A stretch of DNA of 44,493 nt from Sellimonas caecigallum (GTDB lineage Bacteria > Bacillota > Clostridia > Lachnospirales > Lachnospiraceae). This document shows, piece after piece, positions 16,245 through 22,628 of the stretch (the first letter of the stretch is position 1; each line of letters starts with the position of its first letter). Both the position numbers and the translations under genes were made by a program. The stretch is from positions 1 through 44,493 of the forward strand of contig NZ_VIRV01000019.1 in NCBI RefSeq assembly GCF_019754295.1, in the 5' to 3' direction. The notes under the pieces are model-generated. The model had not been told where the DNA came from and did no database searches. It saw only the letters and a list, made by a program, of their open reading frames with translations.

Positions 16245-17072
16245 ATGAAACATATCCGATGTTATCGGAAACTTTTCCTGACCGCTCTGTTTCTCGTTGT
16301 CTCTTACTTCGTCGGCATCGGAGCAGGAAAACTCACGGAGCAGATGAACGCCAGGGAAACTGCCTCTTCCGCTTCAGAAAACTGGGGACTTGGGTTCCAG
16401 GAAGAGGGCTCTCCTCCTGTGGGGAATGCTTCTTCAGACGAACTCTGGAACTATCATGCATCTTTTCTTGACGATACAGATGAAAAAGTCATTTATCTTA
16501 CTTTCGACTGCGGATTTGAAAATGGAAACACAAAAGCTATTCTGGATGCTTTGAAAAAACACGAAGCACCGGCTGCTTTCTTTATTGTGGGGACCTACCT
16601 GGAAAGCGCTCCCGATATGGTAAAACGCATGGTCGACGAAGGTCATATTGTAGCCAACCATACATATCATCATCCAAATATGTCTTCCATTTCCTCAAAG
16701 GAAGATTTCCTGAAAGAATTAAAAAGCGTCGAAAACCTTTTTAAAGAGACGACGGGGCAAGAGATGCCCCATTACTACCGACCGCCTCAGGGGAAGTACA
16801 GCCTGCAAAATCTGAAAATGGCTGACAGTCTTGGCTACTATACCTTTTTCTGGAGTCTTGCCTACGTAGACTGGTATCAGGATCAACAACCTTCAAAAGA
16901 GGAAGCATTTGAAAAGCTCCTCGGACGGATTCACCCGGGGGCTATCGTGCTTCTCCACAATACTTCCAGCACGAACGCCCAGATTTTAGATGAACTTCTG
17001 ACAAAATGGGAGGAAATGGGATACCGCTTTGCTTCCCTGGAAGATCTGCTTTCCAAAAAACAGGATGCCTAA
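16245..17072 (+). CDS. pdaA: PdaA-type polysaccharide deacetylase
   Basis: 275 aa. A N-acetylmuramic acid deacetylase thought to start muramic-delta-lactam formation in spore cortex. An N-terminal membrane segment (residues 9-26) places it outside the cytoplasmic membrane. NodB-homology motifs are intact: IYLTFDCGFENG (83-94, the catalytic Asp and the PdaA-specific Cys-Gly-x-Glu-Asn-Gly), ANHTYHHPNMSSIS (metal histidines, 137-150), YYRPPQGKYS, and HPGAIVLLHNTSS. The DCGFENG sequence distinguishes PdaA from ordinary chitin deacetylases. It is divergent from dus, and followed by a hairpin at 17055-17089. Confidence 0.92.
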   Translation: MKHIRCYRKLFLTALFLVVSYFVGIGAGKLTEQMNARETASSASENWGLGFQEEGSPPVGNASSDELWNYHASFLDDTDEKVIYLTFDCGFENGNTKAILDALKKHEAPAAFFIVGTYLESAPDMVKRMVDEGHIVANHTYHHPNMSSISSKEDFLKELKSVENLFKETTGQEMPHYYRPPQGKYSLQNLKMADSLGYYTFFWSLAYVDWYQDQQPSKEEAFEKLLGRIHPGAIVLLHNTSSTNAQILDELLTKWEEMGYRFASLEDLLSKKQDA

Positions 17073-17089
17073 TCGGTGTCCTGTTTTGG
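17055..17089 (+). terminator. Hairpin at the pdaA end
   Basis: AAAACAGGA (17057-17065) pairs with TCCTGTTTT (17079-17087) around the pdaA stop codon. T-run after the stem is short, so termination is likely but not certain. From 17090 to 17264 I see no gene. Confidence 0.5.
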
Positions 17090-17273
17090 AAAAACAGAAC
17101 TCTTCTCTGCTTTCTCTGTTGCCCGTCCTCTGTCCCTGTGTTATACTGACATCATACTTTTCATATCATTTCTTGGCGAGGACTATTATACCCTTTTTGT
17201 TCCTCGATTCCAACTGTTTTTTTCCTGCATTTGTACAGTCTCCCCCCTACAATCGCTGTTCAAGACACAAAAC

Positions 17274-17301
17274 GCGGGGGTGCGCTTACGTCATCCCCCG
17301 C
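17274..17301 (-). terminator. Terminator after the flavin reductase-rubredoxin gene
   Basis: GCGGGGG and CCCCCGC form a 7-bp GC stem, and the minus strand continues into GTTTTGTG. It lies 16 nt after the stop codon. Confidence 0.6.
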
Positions 17302-17316
17302 ATCAGTATTCTAATA

Positions 17317-17919
17317 TCAGATTTTCTCAAAATCTGCCGCTCCATGTTTGCATATTGGACAGATAAAGTCATCCGGAAGCACTTCTCCTTCATAAATATA
17401 TCCACAAATCTTACATCTCCACCCCGCTTTTTTCTCCGGCATTGGAGCATTTTTGATATTGGACTGATAGTAGGCGTATGTGGCTGACGGCTCATCGGAA
17501 AGCACCTCTGCGTCCGTCACATCTGCGATAAACATCGTGTGAGTTCCTAGATCCACAGTCTGTACAACCTTTGCTGAAAGCCATGCATTCGTCCCTTCTG
17601 TGACAGCAAAAAGTCCGTTTTCTGTCCTCTTGGCCGCCTGAAAATCAGCAAACTTATCTACTGTTTTTCCACTCTGGAACCCAAAATGCCGGAACAGGCC
17701 GAAAGATGCCTTCTCTGATATCACAGACACATTGAATACACCTGTCCTCATGATCATCCCGTGTGTGTAATTCTCTTTATGTACTGTGAGGGAAATTCTG
17801 TTTGGTGTGGAAGTGACCTGCCCTGCTGTGTTTGTTATGCAGCCGTTGTCCTTTTCTCCTTCCTTTGCTGTCACTACAAATAAACCGTAAGTTAATTTAT
17901 ACATTGTTTTCTTATCCAT
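17317..17919 (-). CDS. Flavin reductase-rubredoxin fusion
   Basis: 200 aa in two domains. Residues 1-155 are a flavin reductase-like FMN-binding split barrel (MYKLTYGLFVVTAKEG, GCITNTAGQVTSTPNRISLT, GVFNVSVISEKASFGLFRHF). Residues about 165-200 are a rubredoxin iron centre with WRCKICGYIYEGEVLPDDF and CPICKHGAADFEKI, all four Cys ligands present. This is the architecture of high-molecular-weight rubredoxin (Hrb) of acetogens and other Clostridia, which passes electrons from NAD(P)H to flavodiiron proteins that scavenge oxygen or nitric oxide. Its start at 17919 is fixed by AGGAGGAAAAAAAGA; a longer reading is possible but has no ribosome site. Cytosolic; no partner flavodiiron gene lies in the window. 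Confidence 0.92.
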   Translation of the reverse strand: MDKKTMYKLTYGLFVVTAKEGEKDNGCITNTAGQVTSTPNRISLTVHKENYTHGMIMRTGVFNVSVISEKASFGLFRHFGFQSGKTVDKFADFQAAKRTENGLFAVTEGTNAWLSAKVVQTVDLGTHTMFIADVTDAEVLSDEPSATYAYYQSNIKNAPMPEKKAGWRCKICGYIYEGEVLPDDFICPICKHGAADFEKI

Positions 17920-17960
17920 TCTTTTTTTCCTCCTAAAACAGATGCTGCCGTTTGCATGGA

Positions 17961-20180
17961 TCAGATCGTTGGATCTGTTGGATCCCAATTCTGATTTGCC
18001 GGAATCTTTGCATAGACTGGTTTCCCAAGCGGACCTGGGCTGGATTCATTATAGATAATGACCTTTGTTCCGGATTTGCAGTAATCGTAAATCCATTTTG
18101 CGTCTCCTGCCCTCAGGCGGATACAGCCGCTGGACGCCCATGTTCCAAGCTTGTTGTACTGATTTGGCATCATAGTCCGATTGTTGAAATCTGTATACGG
18201 AAGTGAGTGGAACAGGATATGTCCTGTAATCCTTGTACACCACTGTCCTTTTGCTCCATAGAGTGTATGCCACCGATATTTGTCTGATGTACTGAAAGTG
18301 CCGGTCGGTGTACCGGATCCAGGGGAGCAAGCAAATGCCACAACCGGAATGATATAGCCATTGCTGCCGTCGTTTGCGTAAACTGTCACACAACTTTGCG
18401 CTTTGTTGATCTTGATGACATAGGAAGACTGGGCTCCGATCACATTTCTGATATCAGTCTGTTTCACATTGTTCACATAATAAAATTTGTATCCATTCTC
18501 GTAGTACCATCCCGCTTTCCCTTTACGGAATGCATTTGATGTGGAACCTGGTGCCTGGGAACCTTTTGGAAGCAAACGGATCTCAAAAGCTTCCATGCGA
18601 TATCCATACTGAGACGTCCCAGCTGACTCCCCGTTTTTTGCCCAGCCAAGCCAGCCGAACTGCTGGACATGGGCGCGGTAATAAATATCGTAATACTTTG
18701 CCATTTCTCCTGTCAGACGAATCTCGATAGCTTCCAGGCGCTTATTCTCTCCTGTAGTGCCGCTCGTGGCTCCATTTTTTACCCAGGACTGCCAGCCGAT
18801 TCCCTGGACATGAGATCGGTACTCGATATCCCCTGCATACTTCTGTCTGTTAAGCCGGATTTCAAGAGCTTCCATTCTCTTGCTCTCTCCGAACGTTCCG
18901 CTTGCGGATCCATCAGCAGACCAACCAAGCCAGCCATATTTCTGAACATGAGCACGATAGAGTGTCGGAGGATACTTACATGCCTCCCCGCCTGTCCCCG
19001 GTGCTGCCCCGCCTTTTTCCACAAGACGGATTTCCAATGCTTCCATCCGATATGAATATTCCTGAGTTCCCGCAGGTTCCCCGTTTTTTGCCCAGCCAAG
19101 CCAGCCGAACTGCTGGACATGGGCGCGATAATAAATATCGTAATACTCTGCCATCGCACCCGTCAAACGGATCTCTATAGCTTCCAGACGTTTATTTTCT
19201 CCGACTGTTCCGCTTGTCGCACCATTCTGTACCCAGGACTGCCAGCCGATTCCCTGGACATGAGATCGGTACTCGACAGATCCTTCATATTTCTGATGAT
19301 TCAGAGAAAGAGAAAATGCCTCCAGCCTTCTGCTTTGCCCGAGCGTTCCGCTTGTATCCCCATCTTTTACAACAGGCTGCCAGCCAATTCCCTGAACGTG
19401 GGTTCTGTATAGCAGCGGCGGATATTTGCACGGTTCTGTAGTCTCTCCAGGTGCTTCCTGATTTTTCTCTACCAGACAGATTTCCAACGCTTCCATTCGG
19501 TAAGAATACTGTTCTGACCCTGCTGTCTGTCCGTTCTTGGCCCAGTCAAGCCAGCCGAAATTCTGCACGTGCGCACGGTAATAAATATCATATTGCTGTT
19601 CCAGGTCGCCTGTCAAACGGATTTCAATAGCCTCCAGACGTTTGCTCTCTTGCATCGTCCCGCTGATTGCTCCGTTTTTTACCCAATTTTGCCATCCATA
19701 CGTCTGTACATGAGTACGGTATTCCACATCTCCTGATATTCCAGTGTCATTCAGCTTGATACGGATTGCTTCTAAACGTTTGGACTGTTCTGTTGTTCCG
19801 CTTGTTACACCGTCTTGTACCCAATCCTGCCATCCATATGTTTGTACATGTACCTGATACTCCACATGTGTCTCTGTCTCCTCAGGCACTTCTGGCGTTT
19901 CTTCTGGTGTCTCCGGCGTTTCCGGACTCTCTTCCGGTACTTCCGGCGTCTCCTCCGGTACTTCCGGTGTCTCTTCCGGCGTCTCCTCCGGTACTTCCGG
20001 CGTCTCTTCCGGTGTCTCCTCCGGTACTTCCGGTGTCTCCGAGATTACGTTACCGGTCTGGGTTTCATTTGCTGCCGTATTTTCCGCTGTGTCTGCCGCA
20101 TAGACAGGAACCGATGTACTTACCAGCATTATCCCCAAAAGAGCCGCAGCAACTTTTTTCAGAAATTTTACTTTTTTCAT
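17961..20180 (-). CDS. Secreted L,D-transpeptidase with nine ChW repeats
   Basis: A 739-aa secreted cell-wall protein. It has a signal peptide (1-28), then a Pro/Glu/Thr-rich stretch (about 49-104; units such as VPEETPEETPE), then nine clostridial hydrophobic ChW repeats (about 108-540; core Y-R-x-H-V-Q-x-x-GW...RLEAI-x-IRL). They form three triplets of about 140 residues, each ending with a PG-containing linker. A GWYYENGYKFYYVNN motif (557-571) resembles wall-binding repeats, and a YkuD catalytic domain follows at about 585-712, with the nucleophile in WASSGCIRLR (Cys686) and HILFHSLPYTDF (His654, His658). It would form 3-3 cross-links or attach proteins to peptidoglycan. ATG 20180 is set by GGGAGGAAGCT. 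It is transcribed from a strong promoter at 20227-20256, divergent from an XRE gene. Confidence 0.93.
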   Translation of the reverse strand: MKKVKFLKKVAAALLGIMLVSTSVPVYAADTAENTAANETQTGNVISETPEVPEETPEETPEVPEETPEETPEVPEETPEVPEESPETPETPEETPEVPEETETHVEYQVHVQTYGWQDWVQDGVTSGTTEQSKRLEAIRIKLNDTGISGDVEYRTHVQTYGWQNWVKNGAISGTMQESKRLEAIEIRLTGDLEQQYDIYYRAHVQNFGWLDWAKNGQTAGSEQYSYRMEALEICLVEKNQEAPGETTEPCKYPPLLYRTHVQGIGWQPVVKDGDTSGTLGQSRRLEAFSLSLNHQKYEGSVEYRSHVQGIGWQSWVQNGATSGTVGENKRLEAIEIRLTGAMAEYYDIYYRAHVQQFGWLGWAKNGEPAGTQEYSYRMEALEIRLVEKGGAAPGTGGEACKYPPTLYRAHVQKYGWLGWSADGSASGTFGESKRMEALEIRLNRQKYAGDIEYRSHVQGIGWQSWVKNGATSGTTGENKRLEAIEIRLTGEMAKYYDIYYRAHVQQFGWLGWAKNGESAGTSQYGYRMEAFEIRLLPKGSQAPGSTSNAFRKGKAGWYYENGYKFYYVNNVKQTDIRNVIGAQSSYVIKINKAQSCVTVYANDGSNGYIIPVVAFACSPGSGTPTGTFSTSDKYRWHTLYGAKGQWCTRITGHILFHSLPYTDFNNRTMMPNQYNKLGTWASSGCIRLRAGDAKWIYDYCKSGTKVIIYNESSPGPLGKPVYAKIPANQNWDPTDPTI

Positions 20181-20226
20181 AGCTTCCTCCCTTCTCAATT
20201 TTGTTAATAATTGCTTTTCTATTTTA

Positions 20227-20256
20227 ATTATATCGTAGATTACCCTTTATTTCCAA
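20227..20256 (-). promoter_or_regulatory. Promoter of the ChW L,D-transpeptidase gene
   Basis: TTGGAA (20251-20256), 18-bp spacer, TATAAT (20227-20232) on the minus strand, 46 nt before the start codon. The rest of the 276-nt divergent region holds a GTTCC-ATTTC-GGAAC dyad near 20295-20309. Confidence 0.55.
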
Positions 20257-20414
20257 TCCAATCTTACAATTTCCCGATAAAAATCTGATTTTCGTTCCAT
20301 TTCGGAACATAATTTCAGTGAAATTTTCTGATTTTATTTTTCATTTTTCTTAGTTTTCCATTATTTACCACATTGCTCCATTTAATATACCGCTATATGG
20401 TAGCAATTCAAGAA

Positions 20415-20442
20415 TTGAAATGCAATTATTTGATAGCATAAT
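20415..20442 (+). promoter_or_regulatory. Promoter of the small XRE gene
   Basis: TTGAAA (20415-20420), 16-bp spacer, CATAAT (20437-20442), then AGAGGTGACTTT and ATG. The transcript start would be only about 10 nt from the ATG. Confidence 0.5.
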
Positions 20443-20456
20443 AAAGAGGTGACTTT

Positions 20457-20681
20457 ATGCAATTTCAACGATTGGAACATTTACGAATTGACAATGATAA
20501 GACCCAGGCGGATATTGCACGCTACCTGGGATGTCATAGGGAAGTTTACCGCAGATATGAAAAAGGTGTCAGGCAGATCCCTATCGATTTTTTAATCCGT
20601 CTTTCGGAATTATATCACGTAAGTATCGACTATCTGGTCGGTATTACAGATCAGAAAAAACCATACCCCAGAAACAAGTAG
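20457..20681 (+). CDS. Small XRE-family regulator
   Basis: A 74-aa single-domain helix-turn-helix protein. FQRLEHLRIDNDKTQADIAR and YLGCHREVYRRYEKGVRQIP form helices 1-4, and SELYHVSIDYLVGITDQKK is the standard closing helix ('YL-x-GI-TD-x-K-x-P-x'). It lies divergent from the ChW L,D-transpeptidase, with 276 nt between the two ATGs that hold both promoters and a dyad, so it may regulate that gene or itself (inference). A ribosome site AGAGGTGAC lies before ATG 20457. Its 3' end overlaps a bidirectional terminator that it shares with the HAD gene. Confidence 0.87.
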   Translation: MQFQRLEHLRIDNDKTQADIARYLGCHREVYRRYEKGVRQIPIDFLIRLSELYHVSIDYLVGITDQKKPYPRNK

Positions 20682-20712
20682 TTTTGCTTTGTATCTGAGG
20701 TATGGTTTTTTT
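20655..20712. terminator. Bidirectional terminator between XRE and HAD genes
   Basis: CCATACCCCAGA (20661-20672) pairs at 11 of 12 positions with TCTGAGGTATGG (20694-20705), flanked by A6 on the left and T7 on the right. Serves the two converging genes. Confidence 0.8.
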
Positions 20713-20730
20713 GTAAGATGATATGCGCTC

Positions 20731-21471
20731 CTATACTTTTCTATCCAAAAGATAATTTTCCAGAGCTTTCATATCTACCATTTTTAAAGTCATATCCGCT
20801 TTTGGATTATCTTCTTCCGGAGAAAGGTTGGAGTGGATATACACTGTGTCAAAACCGGCTTTCTTCGCCCCTGCAATATCACAGATCCCGTCATTCCCGA
20901 TCATGACAGCCGTATCTTTCGAAATGGAATATCTGTCCAAAAGCATCTGAAAAAATCCAGCTTCCGGTTTTTTTATTCCTGCTTCTGAAGAAATTAATAT
21001 CCCGTCAAAACAGTCATAAATACCCAGCGCCTTCATCTCCGGCTCGGCAAAAATCTTCTGCGCATTTGACAAAAGATATAGCTTTTTTCCTTCTTTTCTA
21101 AGGCTTTGCAGCATTTCTTTTGTTCCTTCGTAAAGCCGGATATACTCTGTTGACATGGCACGGAAAAACTGTGCTGTATGAATAACCAGATCACTGCCAG
21201 GGACAATACCTTTTTCCTGGTAGCATCGTGCGAAGACTTCTTCGATCTGAATTTCCGGAAATGCCTCATGGCTGTCTTGTCTGAGAGATTTCCCTGGCAT
21301 CTGCAGCTCTTTGACTATTTTGCAATACAGGTCATGCAGCTCTTTGGATGTATATACCGCCCCTTGATACCCCAAAAACAAAGAAAGGCACTCCCATATT
21401 TCTTCCTTTTCTTCCTCTGTGTGAATATCGATCAGTGTCCCGTACAAATCAAATATACATGTCTCGTACAT
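20731..21471 (-). CDS. HAD-family hydrolase
   Basis: 246 aa, a haloacid-dehalogenase-like phosphatase. Motif I is FDLYGTLIDIH (Tyr instead of the usual second Asp partner context: D-x-Y-G-T), motif II LYLLSNAQ, motif III SSEAGIKKPEAGFF (Lys), and motif IV VMIGNDGICDIAGAKKAGF. The cap insert between residues 15 and 100 is of the alpha-helical C1 type. It resembles the YjjG/2-haloalkanoic dehalogenase group with unknown cellular substrate. It starts after GGGAGGAAGAAC and lies 13 nt downstream of the CmpB-like gene, so the two may be co-transcribed. Confidence 0.88.
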   Translation of the reverse strand: MYETCIFDLYGTLIDIHTEEEKEEIWECLSLFLGYQGAVYTSKELHDLYCKIVKELQMPGKSLRQDSHEAFPEIQIEEVFARCYQEKGIVPGSDLVIHTAQFFRAMSTEYIRLYEGTKEMLQSLRKEGKKLYLLSNAQKIFAEPEMKALGIYDCFDGILISSEAGIKKPEAGFFQMLLDRYSISKDTAVMIGNDGICDIAGAKKAGFDTVYIHSNLSPEEDNPKADMTLKMVDMKALENYLLDRKV

Positions 21472-21484
21472 GTTCTTCCTCCCT

Positions 21485-22030
21485 TTACCGAATCAAAAAC
21501 ACATAGATTGCGTCTGCTGCAAGCAAGACCGCCAACGTGTAGAAACATATATTTCGCACTTTTGCTCCCATGGCACGTACTGCCTTTTCAAACAATGGCT
21601 GCAGCAAATACAGAAAAACCATGCCCCCAATCCCAAAACGGATGCTTGGATTTAAAGCGATCCTTCCTTCAAAATTAAACGCAAACCGTGTGTAGTCCCA
21701 CAGCCATTCTCCTCTTGTAAATTCCATGATATAGCTGGCTGCCAGCTCGACTGCCGTTGTGATCACAACGATACCGACAAATACAAGTACCGGAGTCACA
21801 TTGATCCCTGCAAGTCGGATTTTCTTTTTCTTCAGACCGTCCAGTGCAAAAATCAAAAGCAGTGCCCCGAATCCGTAGATGACACAATAAGGTCCAAAAA
21901 GGACACCCCGATTGGAAAATCCCCACCTGTATACGACCACTTCCAAAAACACTTCATAACACCATCCAATGACGGAGTAAAATATAAAATACAAAAAATA
22001 TTCTTTCGCTTTATTCATCTCACTTCTCAT
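21485..22030 (-). CDS. CmpB-like putative ABC-transporter permease family membrane protein
   Basis: 181 aa from ATG 22030 (an alternative GTG 22075 would overlap the upstream gene by 40 nt). Five hydrophobic segments are visible: YFLYFIFYSVIGWCYEVFLE, VLFGPYCVIYGFGALLLIFA, VLVFVGIVVITTAVELAASY, a GMVFLYLLQPL segment and ICFYTLAVLLAADAIYVFLI. The WCYE and 'RG-x-LFGP-x-C-x-IYG-x-G' motifs are the signature of the family annotated as ABC_trans_CmpB (PF06541, from memory). Its transport role is not established. No ABC ATPase gene is nearby. It is coupled to the FlaR-like gene upstream by a 5-nt gap. Confidence 0.72.
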   Translation of the reverse strand: MRSEMNKAKEYFLYFIFYSVIGWCYEVFLEVVVYRWGFSNRGVLFGPYCVIYGFGALLLIFALDGLKKKKIRLAGINVTPVLVFVGIVVITTAVELAASYIMEFTRGEWLWDYTRFAFNFEGRIALNPSIRFGIGGMVFLYLLQPLFEKAVRAMGAKVRNICFYTLAVLLAADAIYVFLIR

Positions 22031-22035
22031 ACTTT

Positions 22036-22542
22036 CTAATCTTTTATCAAAAATTGTTTCATCTGTCTCTGACACTTGATACAGACCATTTTATCCGGAT
22101 ATTTTCTTTTAACGGTTTCAAATATCCGGCGTCGCCTACGGACTCTGCCATCCCACAGAATCCATTTTACAAATTCTATATCTATCTTTTCCGGGCACCC
22201 TTTCGTCATGGACTTTCTCGTCTTTCCTCGCCAGGTTACATATCTTTTCAGTGCCCGCAGCAGACAGGTTCCCCTTCCAAAAGCAAGAAACACGATCCTG
22301 TCAGCCTCTTTCATTCTTCTGTCCCAGCATATCTTGCTATAATTTCCGTCAATGACCCAGCTGTCATGCTGATCCAGAAAATCTGATACGATCTTCCTTT
22401 CTTCTTCTGCCGGCCTCTCCTTCCATCCTGGAAGCCAGTGGACTTTGTCAAGAAACAATATCGGCAGTTGTCTCTTCTTCCCGATATATTCGGTCAGTGT
22501 CGACTTTCCACATCCACTGTATCCTATCACAGCAATCTTCAT
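22036..22542 (-). CDS. FlaR/adenylate-kinase-like P-loop protein
   Basis: A 168-aa cytoplasmic P-loop NTPase. The Walker A box is IGYSGCGKSTLTEYI (residues 6-20). LFLDKVHWLPGWKERP and SWVIDGNYSKICWDRRMKEA (an 'IDGNY' motif) are characteristic of the group annotated as DNA topology modulation protein FlaR or adenylate kinase-like proteins. An Arg/Lys-rich C-terminal part (RRRRRIFETVKRKYP) follows. The substrate is unknown; nucleotide phosphorylation is plausible. GAGAGGATAACAAA before ATG 22542. Confidence 0.78.
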   Translation of the reverse strand: MKIAVIGYSGCGKSTLTEYIGKKRQLPILFLDKVHWLPGWKERPAEEERKIVSDFLDQHDSWVIDGNYSKICWDRRMKEADRIVFLAFGRGTCLLRALKRYVTWRGKTRKSMTKGCPEKIDIEFVKWILWDGRVRRRRRIFETVKRKYPDKMVCIKCQRQMKQFLIKD

Positions 22543-22594
22543 TTTGTTATCCTCTCTTTTTCATCTGCATCCATCTTCTGTACTGTCGGAAACA

Positions 22595-22620
22595 GAAACC
22601 GGGACGCAAATCCCGGTCTC
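22595..22620 (-). terminator. Terminator of the ChW-GT80-like gene
   Basis: ACCGGGA and TCCCGGT form the stem around CGCAAA, 9 nt after the stop codon. The minus strand continues into TTCTGTTTC. Confidence 0.55.
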
Positions 22621-22628
22621 TTTTTCTG

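Noticed and set aside
19868-20035. Possible CRISPR- or satellite-like array
   Set aside because: The repeats encode in-frame Pro/Glu/Thr units of the ChW L,D-transpeptidase.
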